NCBI GenBank assembly: GCA_949316235.1 | Contig: OX438744.1 | Location: 30,748,778 to 30,812,777 of the forward strand | Source: Oegoconia quadripuncta | Taxonomy: Eukaryota > Arthropoda > Insecta > Lepidoptera > Autostichidae | DNA: 64,000 nt | Direction: 5' to 3' | Shown here: one piece after another, positions 11,937 to 23,104 of the stretch | Layout: each line of letters starts with the position of its first letter | Numbering within the stretch: the first letter of the stretch is position 1 | Position numbers and translations under genes: made by a program | Notes under the pieces: generated by a model | Databases searched by the model: none | Seen by the model: the letters and a program-made list of their open reading frames with translations, nothing else | Told to the model about the DNA's origin: nothing

Positions 11937-12200
11937 TTGGGGGCCGGGCGCTCTTTAATTTTTCCTTAATATTTCAAACGCTTAGTCGATGTCACTGGTG
12001 ACCCGAGAGCTGGTTGTTTCCTCGCTCAACGCTTAAGTATCTGCATACAACGAGGAAACGCTGTCAGCGTTTTGGGTACCTTGCCTCGCGGCCCCAATTT
12101 TTTACATTTGCTCTAGTTTATATTTAAATTCTATCTCTTTATTTGTTACTGTTTTTAAATAAATTTATTATAGCTGAAATATTACCTAATGATGCTGAAT
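11937..12200 (+). mobile_element. LINE 3'-end-like fragment (+)
   Basis: Contains 'ctcgctcaacgcttaagtat', 'tacaacgaggaaacgctg' and 'cggccccaattttttac', a combination I recall from 3' ends of lepidopteran non-LTR elements. gtttcctcg and cgaggaaac can pair. No other copy is present here to confirm it. Confidence 0.35.
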
Positions 12201-12462
12201 GGCCTTGTTAAAATTAACTATACTTAATTCCTGGCAAATATAATATTTTATGGATTTAACAATAATTCCACTCAAACAGCTGAAATTCCACGCAGAGCCG
12301 ATATGGCTACCCATTTGTTATTTATTGGATTATTCCTATTCATTTTGTACATCCTCATTTTTAGGGTTCGTTAAAGGAAAATGGCATCTTTCTATTGAAT
12401 ACAAGTACTACAGCCAACATGCTTGTACATTCAAAATATATCTTTACACGTCACCATTTTTT

Positions 12463-12640
12463 TTTTATATGAGAGGTCGGCAAACTAGCATGCGGGTCAC
12501 CTGATGGAAAGCAATCACCCGCCGAATGGACACCCGCAACACAAACGATGGGTCACACATGCGTTGCCGGCCTTTGACGAAGGTGTAGGCTCGTTTCTTG
12601 AAGGTTCCAATGTCGTGATGATGAACCATGATTTATATTA
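12463..12640 (-). pseudogene. Jockey-like LINE C-terminus and 3' UTR (group 4, -)
   Basis: Complement of the end of the plus-strand copy at 25055-25445: 'ggcaacgcatgtgtgaccc' in coding sense, then the 3' UTR with 'gcatgcgggtcacctgatgg' as read on the plus strand. Only ~30 codons remain. Confidence 0.65.
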
Positions 12641-12999
12641 GAATGCGAACACGTTCGTCACACATTTCGTTTCGTCAAATGTTGACTAGCAAGACAAGAA
12701 GCCATTTTGTTAAAATTAAAATACTAAAGCTCTATAATATGGATATAAAATGAAATATATGTAGTTTGGACATAGAAATACTACTGGCATAGAAATGTTT
12801 AAGAGTGTTTATCCCACACGTCGTTCCATATAAACTTTCAAGCTCTAATATTCCGAAATGAATAAACCGATTTTAATGAAAACACAATACGCATAAGCAG
12901 GATACATAGATTAAAAAAGTTAGTAATAAACATTGTTTTAAAAAAATTCTGTTACTATGTAAAACTTCAAATCGTTCTAATTCAGCATCAATACTCTTT

Positions 13000-13292
13000 T
13001 TTGAAAATGTTCTCTACAAACTTTTCAAATCTATGTACCTACGTGTTCTATTCGTATAAAGTTTCATTAGAATCGGTTTACTTATCTCGAAAAATTTGGA
13101 TTTTAAGTTTCTAAGGAAAACCGTGTGGAATAAACTCTCTTTAGCCTTAGTATTACCACAGATTACCAATAAGTTACTAAAAGTATTACTTACAATTGAT
13201 TTAAATTGACATTCAACAAATGATCTCACGTAAGTACCTATGTTACGTTGAAATAAATGCTTAAAGTTTTCAAATGTGAAATTATGAATATG
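13000..13292 (+). mobile_element. LINE 3'-end fragment 'H' (+) behind a low-complexity repeat
   Basis: 13130-13292 is the plus-sense version of minus-sense tails at 14463-14640 and 27885-28090, ending 'gttgaaataaatgcttaaag'. 13020-13090 carries the phrase 'aaagtttcattagaatcggt', also seen near 43360. The 135-codon minus-strand frame over this block is a chance frame through repeats. Confidence 0.45.
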
Positions 13293-13374
13293 TATTAACG
13301 TGTCCAATATTAATATAAATAAAAACACATACAGACTGATGTCGACCGCTATCATGTTGTGTATAATAATATAT

Positions 13375-13649
13375 ATAATAAATAAATAAATAAATATCCT
13401 TAGACATACACACAGCGCCATCTAGTTCCACAGTAAGCAACTATAGGCTTGTGTTGTGGATACCAGATGGTTGATATACTACATAAATATATTTTTTTTG
13501 TAAATAAATACTTATTATAAACGAAAACATCCATAAATCGGGTACACATGTCCGCATTCATCACACAAACATATGCCCCTTGTGGGATTCGAACCCGCGA
13601 CCATTTGGTATAGTGGTCAAAGTTTCTAACCACTACATCAAACAGGTCG
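13375..13649 (-). mobile_element. SINE-C, full length (-)
   Basis: Best preserved SINE-C copy: tail with (taaa)n and 'cgccatctagttccacagta', head complement 'gggattcgaacccgcgacc' and 'aaacaggtcg' at the right edge. Confidence 0.85.
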
Positions 13650-13930
13650 TATTTTAAACAAGGAAATAAATAAGAATTTTACCACAAGAGACCATTTGGC
13701 ATAATTTTTTGGGCAGACGAGTTTGCATTTTTTGCATAATTATTTTTTTCTTTAATGAATGGCTGTTTTTTTCGCCATAGCTAAGTTGATTCGTTATCAG
13801 TATAATCAAAATTGAAGCTCAAGAAATTCAATCTTCAGTGACTTAAGTATACAATGACAAGTAAGTGAACTGTACCTATACGTACTTAGCTGGGGTGAGA
13901 AGGTACTATTAAATAATCAGCGGCATAAGA

Positions 13931-14150
13931 TTTTTTTTTTATGCACTACGGATTAGCACTTGAACTCAATCACACCATGTTAAGTAAAAATGAGGCCGAA
14001 GGTGGAAGCGTACTGACCCGGAAACCCAAATATTTGGGGAACTGGCTATTTTATCTCTGACAACCGGGAACACAACAATGCTATTAACATTGCTGTTTCG
14101 CGACAGATTTAGATAAGACATTTAAAATGCCCTACCACTAACCAAAAAAA
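13931..14150 (-). mobile_element. SINE-A, truncated (-)
   Basis: T run, 'atgcactacggattagcact' and body to 'ctaccactaaccaaa'; head missing and part of the body deleted. Confidence 0.75.
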
Positions 14151-14462
14151 AGATCACATTCGCTGTCGAATCGAAGCCAAGGAGGAGGTTTACAATAACG
14201 TAATGTAATTATGTCTGTACGGAACCATATCAACTCCTCTATTTATACAGCTTTATTCATACGTATTCTCCCCTTGTTTTCTTTCCTTGCCGTAGAATTA
14301 CCAAAATAGATATCAATTTTATTCGATTGATTGCATAATGAAACCACAATGGAACGAAAATGCGTAATTTAATAAGTCCGCCATGTTATTCTTTTATATT
14401 GTACTATTTTGTGAGGGCGGTCGGCTATAATTGCACGCTTTTATTGAAGTTTTTTGATAATA

Positions 14463-14640
14463 CTCGAAAACTTCAAACTTCAAGCATTATTTCAACGTAA
14501 GATACATTGATATCATTTGTAGAATATTAAATCTATTGGAAATAAAATTGCATTTATCTGTCAATATACTACCGCTTCGGAGAGGGAAATCATCCATGGT
14601 AAAAGAACCGCTATAGGTGAGGATCCACACTGGGCGATGG
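14463..14640 (-). mobile_element. LINE 3'-end fragment 'H' (-)
   Basis: Shares 'cttcaaacttcaagcatt', 'accgcttcggagagggaa' and 'atcatccatgg' with 27885-28090. Only 3' UTR is visible. Confidence 0.5.
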
Positions 14641-14835
14641 CCCATTTCTGGTACAGATACACATACAACTAGATGTAACCGTTGTACACAATTTTTAATT
14701 TTTGTTTACTGTAAACTTAATAACTATGAAAACCAAGCAGAATAATTGTGCAGTCGAATATTTTGTATGTTTCTGTTATGCAAATAAAATTGTTTTTCTA
14801 TAATTTATCTATCTTTCTGTTCAAGTCTAGTCTAG

Positions 14836-15560
14836 TCAATGTCAAAAATTCTTTACTTTGTAGGTAGGTGCACAGGGGTACACATAAAATAGTCAGAATT
14901 TACATTTTTTAAGCTATTGCTTGTACAAAAGGCATTTTTCCCCTGATAAGATCAATCAAGAAACTTGAGGGGTTGCTCTTTTAAAAAACAGGTTTTTTGT
15001 ATTACAAAAAGGTTTATGTTCCATTATTAATTGTGAAGTAGCCTGGTATGCGAACGACCTGGTTATATCCAGGGATGATTATCATCTAAATGGTCTGACA
15101 TTTAATAATACGCTTTCTTAATAAGTTTCTTTTCGATTTCTCGACCGGTTGGTGTAGTGGATAGTGACCCTGTCAGCGAAACCAACGGTTGCGGGTTCGA
15201 ATCCCGCGAGGGGTAAATGTTTGTGTGATGAATACGAACATTTATTCCCGAGTCATGGATGTTTATATAAATATTTATGTATGTTTATCCGCTATCTAGT
15301 ATCCATAGCACAAGCTTTCCGATTATATTTATTTATTATTTATTTATTTATTTCTCTTTAATATTATCTTTAAATTTATTGAAAGAAGGATTTCGTGGAT
15401 TAACTTATTTAAAAAGCGTATATATACATTTTGAATGAATTACTGACTTTGCGGAGGCGACTTATGTGACCTGCAAGTATATCTTTATTTCTTGTATTGA
15501 CATCATGTTTATCACTATTTTTCTTATAATATGCAACATTATATTTTTTACATATATTTA
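14836..15560 (-). pseudogene. Jockey-like LINE end (group 2, -), split by SINE-B
   Basis: 14836-15141 and 15356-15560 together match the continuous copy at 7321-7840; SINE-B occupies 15142-15355. The minus-strand coding remnant is frameshifted. The interruption shows that SINE-B moved after this LINE landed. Confidence 0.7.
15142..15355 (+). mobile_element. SINE-B, full length (+)
   Basis: Head 'ccggttggtgtagtggatag' and B box 'gggttcgaatcccgcg', body 'atgtttatataaatattta', ending in (ttta)n. It is inserted in a group 2 LINE end. The head alone could be mistaken for a tRNA gene, but it continues into a conserved non-tRNA body. Confidence 0.88.
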
Positions 15561-15896
15561 ATTTAACGTGAACTGCTTAACTTAACACGTAAGGCTCGTT
15601 TCTGCGAAACAAAAATTATATTTGTATCCGTATGTAGGTCTACCTGGATGTTGTATTATTTGTTTAATCAATATTGCCGGAGGTTTTCTTCATTTTCAGT
15701 TTATAGTTATTTACTTTACCATTTTTAATCAAACTTGTAATTGAAATACGCAAACAATTTTCAATCTTTCTTACCGTCTACCGAGAGCAACGACAAACAT
15801 TGGAAAATACAAAGTATATTTCATAAGACTTGGGTACAATTGGTACAGTCAAGCGAGAAAATCCAATAATATTTATTGGATTCTTTTTGCATAGAC

Positions 15897-16202
15897 TTTT
15901 TTTTTTTTTTTTATGCACGACGGGTTCCTACTTAACCTCAATCACACCTGATGTTAAGTGAAAATGAAGTCGAAGGTGGAAGCGTACTGACCCGGAAACC
16001 CCAACACATTTGGGGGACTGGCTATCTTATCTCTGACAATCGGAACACAACAATGCTATTAACATTGCTGCTTGGCGGCAGATTTAGATAAGATGGTGGT
16101 AGCTAGCCAGGCGGACATTTAAAATGCCGTACCAACCAAACCGAGTACTTAAACATGTACCCCGCTGGGGATCGAACCCCCGACCTCCGAATCGTGAACC
16201 CA
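15897..16202 (-). mobile_element. SINE-A, nearly full length (-)
   Basis: Long T run then 'atgcacgacgggttcctac' through to 'cgacctccgaatcgtgaac'; the outermost head bases are lost. Confidence 0.87.
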
Positions 16203-16387
16203 AGTTCTCTTCTCAGTTTGGACTTGCTGCACCGATTTTGATATTTTCCGATATTTGATAAAGTCAAAACCCTCAAGCTCAAAAAATAATAGGACACGGA
16301 CATTTTTTATCCCGATAAAGGTATAAACCTTCGGTATAAACAAATGACACTATAAAGTATTCCATGAAGTGTTCCGCGAGTAAATAT

Positions 16388-16803
16388 TAGGTCCTTACCT
16401 ATGAAATTGGCGTTTTGTATGAAGAATTTCATTAAGGCTGTTTTCTCCATACAAATATTTTAGATTTTTTTTTTGGGAACGGCAAATCCAAATTTAGCTA
16501 AACTTTGTGTGTATTATCGGATAACATTAAGTTAAGTATAGGCAGCGTTAATTTATAAAAGTAACCGCTTTATAAAAGTTTCAGCGAATCTAAGAAATGA
16601 TTACGAAAAGCACATGAAAAGAGCTCTGTAAAATTTTTTTTATTATGTGATTTAGCCCAGAATTTAAAAAATATTTCATGTGAAACCTTGAAATAATATT
16701 CCACATTCCAGATAAAAACAAATTTGGATATAGCTTTGAAAATCGCAGGAATTGGTACATATGATTAACGAATAAAAAATATTTCATAGGTAAAAACCCC
16801 ATA
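16388..16803 (+). mobile_element. MITE with TA flanks, mariner-like (copy 1)
   Basis: Left end 'ggtccttacctatgaaattg' and right end complement 'ggggtttttacctatgaaat' form ~25-bp imperfect terminal inverted repeats flanked by TA. A second copy in opposite orientation lies at 34784-35206. It has no coding capacity. TA duplication suggests Tc1/mariner mobilisation (inference). Confidence 0.65.
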
Positions 16804-17652
16804 CTAGTCTATTTATATTTGGAATTAGGCCCCAGCACGAGCCTAAAGACAATAGATATTAGAACATAAATATACATAGAGTGGTTAAACCACCCACAAA
16901 CACTCATTGTGTGCCGTATTAAGGCTAATACGGGCTCAATAGCAAATAATCCACCACTCGAAACCTTATACCATCTGTCGTAGGAAATTATTAAAATCTC
17001 GAACAATACAAATTTAATTCAGCTCCCTCTAGCGCACATGTCGTAATGAAAAATAAACAGGGACCGAATGAGACCGTTGATTTAGGTTCTGAGCAAACAT
17101 GTATAATAGTGGAGTGGCGACCCTCAGATTAGAAAGGGATGGAGGGATAACGGACAGGGCCGTACGCAGTCTTTTGAGTTTCTGCACTTGCAACCGAGGA
17201 TTTAACTTCTCAAAAATGACCAGTTCTAACTTTCTTAATAAAGCGAAAATTGTTGGTTTTAGGCAAGAATCAAAAAACCGATTGGAAAGTTATCGATATT
17301 ATCGGTATGTTTGTTTGTAAACGCTCTATTGTACTTCATAAAATTTTCAAAATTACTATAAGTAACTAAATATTAAGTACAAAGGCGGACTTCATATAGG
17401 GATTCTTCCGGTCGCCCTAGATATTTGCCGAAGAATAGATTGACTGAGCATACGTACGTTTGTATACACAAAACAAAACACGTCTCACACCCACACCCAC
17501 ACCTCCTCCATTTTGAAATCGGTTAAAAAATAAGGCAAGCGGTAAAAAGGCATCAATACCTGAAACATATTCAATTTACAAAGTTTGCCCCTTCAACAAA
17601 AGTAGAGCTTATGCCGACTAGCGGCCTTTTGTTTTTGAAAAACTCCTTAGTA
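16804..17652. other. No gene; possible LINE 3' end near 17320-17440
   Basis: 17300-17440 contains 'gtttgtaaacgctctattgt' and 'acaaaggcggacttcat', which read on the minus strand like the LINE tail at 11330-11530. Open frames of 65-73 codons around 16809-17320 have no recognised motif. Confidence 0.35.
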
Positions 17653-17760
17653 GTTTTTTTTTTTTTTATATGAGAGGGCGGCAAGCGAGCAAGCGGATCA
17701 CCTGATGGAAAGCAATCACCGCCGCCCATGGACACCCGCAACACCAAAAGGTTCGCAACA
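17653..17760 (-). mobile_element. LINE group 4 3' UTR fragment (-)
   Basis: T run then 'atgagagggcggcaagcgag' and 'tcacctgatggaaagcaatc', the complement of the 3' end of 25055-25445. Confidence 0.65.
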
Positions 17761-18689
17761 GTTCGCGATATACCTACTCGTAAGTACGACCCTGGTTAGG
17801 GGCCCCAAAAAGTATACAGGGCTGTTTTGTTGACATTACCTCAAGGGTGGGTTTGACTGCACTTAATATATTGCATCACGCAGGTTGGCAATTTGTTGGC
17901 ACAGAAGCTGAATTTGACGTGAGGTTTATTGTACGTACATTATACACACGGCTGCCTAATTCAGGGTGCGTTCCGCGTCACAATAATATAAACAGCGATA
18001 GAGATATGGTACGGAATCGGACGTATCGGAAAATTCAATACTAAATAATTTATGGCGAAAAATTCAACATTCTATCTGTAAAACTAAGTAGGTCATTAAA
18101 TAAAATTTCACTGAAATTGACATTTTCGGGCTGTCGATAAGCAAATTTTAGAAATGAAGTATGCAATTAATTGTTTTTGTATTAGTTTCTATATAAATAA
18201 AATAAAATAAAAAGACGATAATTGATTGGGGTTAGTCTTGCCTTCTTTGAAGCAGTTTTTGTTTAACAACGAAATCTAATACTGAACTGTCACACGCCAA
18301 TTTGACATATCAATCGTGGCACTCGGAAGCAATATAATCGCATAAATCGTTTATTTATTTTTATTTTTTTTTTAATTGTTTTTTTTGAATGTTGTACATA
18401 CCTTAATTAATGATAACTTGCCAATCAAGATTGTATGTTGCCTTTCGCACCAAATAGCCTTTCTGCCAAGCAATGGGTTAGTCCTATTATTGGCGTGGAA
18501 CCTTGTCGAGACAGCTGTTGTCGAGAAAGTGATATTAAAAAAGTTTCCCTGAGCTTTGTCGCAAGCTCGAACAATATTAATTCTTGTTAACAATATATTT
18601 TTTAATTTAAACAGTTAGTTTTGCACTTTTAGGTGAACCCTTTTTGGGCAAATGTTCCTGAATCAGTCAGATACCTAGTGACATAAATA
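17761..18689. other. No feature recognised
   Basis: AT-rich, with short open frames and no shared repeats. Confidence 0.4.
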
Positions 18690-19735
18690 AATTTTTTGCC
18701 GTACGGAAAAAATAGCGAATATTAGGTAAATGAAACAGAAGGTATTGCCATAGGTAGTTTAATTATTTACGGTAGTTTAATTAATTACTTATGGTATACT
18801 ACTGTGGGGTAGGGCTGCAGATATTCAAACAATATTTGTTCTACAAAAAAGAGCAATCAGAGCAATATATAATTTACGCTGCCGTGATTCTCTAAGAGAT
18901 CTGTTTAAAGAAATAAGTATTTTAACTGTTGCATCTCAATATATATATGACAGTATAATGTATGTACGCAAAAATATATGCCTATTTCGTAAACATTCTG
19001 ATAATCATAATTTGAATACTAGAAACAAAAATAAAATTGAAATTCCACAATTTAGACTTAGCAAGGTTAGCACATCCTTTGTGGGACACAGCATACGCTT
19101 TTACAATAAAATACCAGAACATGTATTTGAGTTTAATAGAGCAGAAATTTAAATGCCACATTAAAGAAACTCTGTGTAAGAAGGGTTATTACAGGATAGA
19201 TGATTATTTAGGCGATAAGGAGGTCTGGTGTTAGCTGGTCGTTATGTTAATTGCTATTGTTTTGTAATATGTTATATAAAATGTAATATTATTATAAAGA
19301 TGGAAACAAATTGAAAAGATGTGTTGTTGCGGAGTTTCTTGTCGCTTCTTCTCCCTAACCATAACAACTTGCGAAGCGATGTAGTTAAAAAAAAAATAAC
19401 ATGTTGACTTTCAATAAGTGATATTTTTGTATCCTACATTGAATAAAATATTTTTGATTTTTTTTTGAATTTTTTATTCCAAAACCATAATAAAGCGTTG
19501 TGTCTTTTGACGGTCGCGTTTGTTAATTACATCATTAAATTAAATAAATAAAAATAAACTGAGAAAAAATATGAGTTTTAAATAAATTTCGCATGATAGG
19601 AACTCTACGAATTCAGCCAGTTGCTAATCAATCTCCGACCGGCGCGTGAGTTGATGATAATACCTTCTATTTCACTTACCTAATATGTCCTATTTTTTTC
19701 CTTACCTACGGTAAAAAAAACTCATACGCACAGAT
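18690..19735. mobile_element. TA-type MITE (copy 1) split by a LINE end
   Basis: 18690-18785 and the complement of 19590-19735 share 'aggtaa-tgaaa-agaaggtatt' and a T-rich terminus (tttttttaccgta), so they form the arms of an inverted-repeat element. The same arms occur at 49195-49750. A LINE end occupies about 18790-19470. Confidence 0.5.
18790..19470 (+). pseudogene. Jockey-like LINE ORF2 C-terminus (group 3, +)
   Basis: The plus strand encodes a recognisable reverse-transcriptase tail. 'LLWGRAADIQTIFVLQKRA' begins near 18799, 'LRDLFKEI' near 18891, 'LNTRNKNK' near 19010, 'FYNKIPEH' near 19102, and the closing 'GYYRIDDYLGD' near 19183. A one-base frame change near 19145 moves the last ~30 codons to another frame. 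The 3' UTR carries 'gcggagtttcttgtcgcttc' and a polyadenylation-like 'gaataaaat' near 19440. The insertion is 5'-truncated. Confidence 0.78.
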
Positions 19736-19780
19736 TTGAAACAGGCGTGACTTTATGTATGTATGAAACGCTTAGTGCGA

Positions 19781-19869
19781 TCGAAGGTAGTCGGTGCCCG
19801 TATATAGCGTATGAGCACAGATTTGTATTCTGTGCTCATGCGCTATATACGGGCACCGACTACCTTCGA
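19781..19869. repeat. Long near-perfect hairpin, 41-bp arms
   Basis: Arms 19781-19821 and 19829-19869 are complementary with one mismatch, which would be a G-U pair in one RNA strand; the loop is 7 bases. It is not part of any repeat recognised in the window. It could be a recent inverted duplication, a tiny palindromic element or a small-RNA precursor. Confidence 0.9.
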
Positions 19870-19915
19870 AACCAATGAATACGAATACTCATTCTCATGG
19901 TATCTGGCCCCATAA

Positions 19916-19990
19916 GTGCCCCGCTGGAAATCGAACCCGTGAACTCAGTTATGTAAACCATATATTATACATTGAGCCACTGAGGCGGTT
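19916..19990 (-). mobile_element. Diverged SINE-A head (-)
   Basis: 'ccccgctggaaatcgaacc' and 'attgagccactgaggcggtt' are the head complement of SINE-A; the body is absent or unrecognisable. Confidence 0.55.
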
Positions 19991-20098
19991 AAATTCTCGT
20001 AGGGGTGGGCAGAGACCACAGACTTCCACTTGCTACGATCTTGACACACCTGTTTCCTCTTCTTCTTATTTCAGAAACTATTTGTTGTAGGTAATAAC

Positions 20099-20255
20099 AA
20101 CCAATTTATGTAATGGATAGTCACGCCTGCTAAGCCAACGGTTGTGGGTTCGAATCCCGCTGGGGATAAATGTTTATGTGATGAATACGACCCATTTATT
20201 CCCGAGTTATGGATTTTTATAAATATTTATGTTTATCCGTTATATATATTTAAGT
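20099..20255 (+). mobile_element. SINE-B, diverged (+)
   Basis: 'tgtaatggatagtcacgcc' and B box 'gggttcgaatcccgctgg', then 'atgtttatgtgatgaatacg' and the usual body. Confidence 0.75.
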
Positions 20256-20280
20256 GGTCGGTTATATAATATTAAATATA

Positions 20281-20574
20281 AATAATAAATAAATATATAT
20301 GGACATGCACACAGCGCCTTGTAGCTCCACACTAAGCAACTAGGCTTGTATTATGGATACCAGATGGTTGATATACAACACAAATATATTTTTTTTGTAA
20401 ATAAATACATATATAAATGAAAAACATCCATAACTCGGGTTCACATGTCCATGTGGCCTAACGCGAATCCAGTTCATCATAAAAAAATATTCAGTATACA
20501 AACATATGCCCCTAGCGAGATTCGAACCCGCGACCTTTTGGTATAGCAGTCAGCCTCACTAACCACTACACCAA
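20281..20574 (-). mobile_element. SINE-C (-) carrying a small insert
   Basis: Tail 'agctccacactaagcaact' to head complement 'gagattcgaacccgcgacc'. About 40 bases at 20448-20490 are foreign: 'gcgaatccagttcatcataa' plus an A run is the last part of a LINE group 1 tail. Confidence 0.8.
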
Positions 20575-21300
20575 AGAAGTATGTTCTTGTTTCGACCAGA
20601 TAAATCCAACCGATGGGAGATGCTGGGGTTACTTAGATTCAACTTGCATAGAGTCAGACTCTTGGAAACAAAATCAAAAAAATACATACCAATCATGAAT
20701 TGATCGATTATTTCTCGTTGTTTTTGCTTCTTTATATAACCTTAGTAGTCGGGTTGTTATACCTATAATTATATTTTTAATATTTTTATTTATCAAATAC
20801 CAATACCCACTTCCCTGTATTTATTAGATGATTGCTGTTCGCTAATCTAATAGGCTGTGTGTATAGTTGATAACACTTATGTGCCGAGACGTGACGTCAT
20901 CACATTTTATGATCACACGTCTTGTTAGCGCTGATCGTTGATCGCTGTTCATTACTGTGACGTATATAGTGACAATCTTGGGATCGCTCCGTTGAAGGGT
21001 TTATATTTTTTCTCTACAATATTTTTTCTTGACGTACTGTGTTTTTTTGTGATAACTCTACTAAGATATTTTATTCCTCATCCGCTGAGTACTAAACTAC
21101 GGTCATGTCTGTAGCAACGTAGATTTAAGAGACCTATTCGCGGGTTCCATTCGAGTTTGGAATAAGCTACCTCTTATAAGTCTGCCTCAAATGTTGATTG
21201 CAATGTCTGACTGTTTCAGATTAGACAGCCCGGTTCCCAAATAAGGTGGGGTTCCGAATTCAGAATGTAGTTACTAATTTATAGATATAGCTTGTTCGCA
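20575..21300. other. No gene recognised
   Basis: 20870-21010 is unusually rich in tgacg/gatc motifs, including the palindrome tgacgtca. It may be a degraded LTR or regulatory repeat; nothing firm can be said. Confidence 0.3.
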
Positions 21301-21640
21301 TAATTACTTATTCGATAATTTAAAAATTTGAAAGTTTGAAAATTCCAAAATCCGAAAATCCATTTTTTTTTAATTAAAAACTGGTTTCGCGTTTGACTAC
21401 AATCTCACCTGATGGAAAGTGACGATGTAGCCGAAGATGTATCACGCGCACCCAGTAAATGCCTATTCACTCTAGACTTGAAGATCCCAAATATCCAAAA
21501 ATGCGAAAATTCATAAATCCGAAAATTCGAAAATCCGAAAATTATTAAATCCGATTTCAAAAATTAAAAATTAAAAAATAGAAACATTCTAAAATTCAAG
21601 AACTCAAAATACCAAAAATTCAAAAAATTTAAAAATGTTT
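21301..21640. repeat. Degenerate AT minisatellite interrupted by a LINE tail
   Basis: Loose repeats of the form 'gaaaattc'/'gaaaatcc' at 21325-21361 resume at 21494 and decay towards 21640. 21362-21493 is the minus-strand LINE group 1 3' UTR. Confidence 0.6.
21362..21493 (-). mobile_element. LINE group 1 3' UTR fragment (-)
   Basis: T run, 'aaaaactggtttcgcgtttg', 'tcacctgatggaaagtgacg' and 'actctagacttgaagatccc', closely matching 32742-32880. Confidence 0.7.
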
Positions 21641-22194
21641 TAATTATTATGAAATAATATTATTTAAGGCGAAAATAATGTCGAGGGCTGCTCGCTGCCC
21701 GAAAACTGCCCAAAACACTAGTTTATAGATACAGCTCGTTCGCATAATCTAATATGTTTACCTACCTATCAGTAAGATACTCACCATCTTTAGCACCTTC
21801 AGTGCAAGAGGACATGTCTCTCGTGCTCACGCAGGGCCTTGGTCGCTCACCCCGACCTCTCAGCTTCATACTCTCAGCTCAATTCATACCCAAGCTTTCT
21901 GAAACATTCTCTTTAGTTCGAAACATTCTAATATGTTACCTATCTTAAATAAACGCACGCCCAAATGAAATTCCACTGCAAACCGCACAGCTGTCGCGGG
22001 ATTGTCTCTTGTCCTAGAGAGGTGATCTCAAGCAGATTCTAGCTCATAGAGGAACCAGTAACACAAATTGGTAAAAGTGTACGTCATGAATACTTCTTTA
22101 CTTAGGTTTAGGCTGTGATAAAATTTCTGACTATCTCGATGATAAATAAGCATGGACAAGCTCGGCGATATTCAGTTTAATTTTCCAATATAAT

Positions 22195-22290
22195 ATTACC
22201 CATAGTAATTCACAACTTACTTAAAGAGCAACCCTCAAGTTTCTTTTTCGTTCTGCTCTTAGAAGTCAGCTTTGTGAAGGAGCAGTAATA
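22195..22290 (+). mobile_element. LINE group 2 3' UTR fragment (+)
   Basis: 'aaagagcaaccctcaagttt' and the following C/T-rich text match the plus-sense 3' UTR of group 2, as at 58563-58705. Confidence 0.45.
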
Positions 22291-22728
22291 TCAGTAATTT
22301 TAATATTAAAAAATGTGACGTTTTCAAGTGATATTTTTTTTTTATTTCAATTTGTATTTTAGTAAGAAGAGTAATTTTTAATTTTACTTCACTACACTCG
22401 TATATGATTCTCAAATACTATTTACAGCACTAACATTAGCAACATTAATTCCTCGGTCAGTGGAAACTTTTTAGTAAAATAACCTAACCTAACCTAATCC
22501 AAAACTTAAATTAACTTTTGATTTTAAGTCAAACGTACCGTATAATCATCTTGTTGTCACACTACAATCGACGAAGGAGGAATTATTGCCAGGGTCAGAC
22601 AAAGGAAATCCTTATTGATTTGGCCAGCATGAGAGTTCGTATGTGGCATAGAGACAATCATCACGCATTCAAATTGTGCGCAGAGCTTGGAAACCGTCTT
22701 TCATTTAATATTTAGCAATGATCATATA

Positions 22729-22763
22729 ATAATAACACTTGTGGTAGACACAAGTGTTATTAT
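22729..22763. repeat. Perfect hairpin, 15-bp arms
   Basis: Arms 22729-22743 and 22749-22763 (cacaagtgttattat) with loop gtaga. No T run follows in either direction, so a terminator role is not suggested. Confidence 0.7.
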
Positions 22764-22819
22764 AGCCCTATGCCGCATTGCATATGCGTATTGGTAGCAA
22801 TAGCCAATACCAATGGACA

Positions 22820-22860
22820 ATTGTGGTCAAATGCAAATCCAGTCAATCATAAAAAAAAAA
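22820..22860 (+). mobile_element. LINE group 1 tail fragment (+)
   Basis: 'ttgtggtcaaatgcaaatcc' then 'agtcaatcat' and an A run, as at 84-189. Confidence 0.5.
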
Positions 22861-22864
22861 TAGC

Positions 22865-22965
22865 CTTATATCGTCTTCCCCTCACTAGGAGAGTGTATGA
22901 GTTATAAGTCCATTAGGCGCCACCATTGCGGATTGGGGAATTAGCCTTTAAGCCGACTTGCCTCT
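22865..22965 (-). mobile_element. 5S-SINE family 3' body fragment (-)
   Basis: 'tcttcccctcactaggagag' and 'ttaagccg' correspond on the minus strand to the distal body of the family at 31592-31830. Confidence 0.4.
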
Positions 22966-23104
22966 TCGATTATGTTTACGGTTGAAACTCGGCAACACTC
23001 GGTATGAAAATTCTACAATCGGCCGCGTCAGTCGTTTCTTACCTACGCTAAGTATTTTCGGTAGTCACGGCGACTGCGTCGCGCATGGGTGATTCGAGTG
23101 TAAT

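Noticed and set aside
13014..13421. 135-codon minus-strand frame as a membrane protein gene
   Set aside because: It runs through a LINE tail and into a SINE-C tail; its hydrophobicity comes from AT-rich repeats.
15142..15215. Possible tRNA gene
   Set aside because: The tRNA-like head runs straight into a SINE-B body shared with other copies, and lacks a full acceptor stem.
22729..22763. Transcription terminator
   Set aside because: No T run follows, and intrinsic terminators are not expected in this genome.
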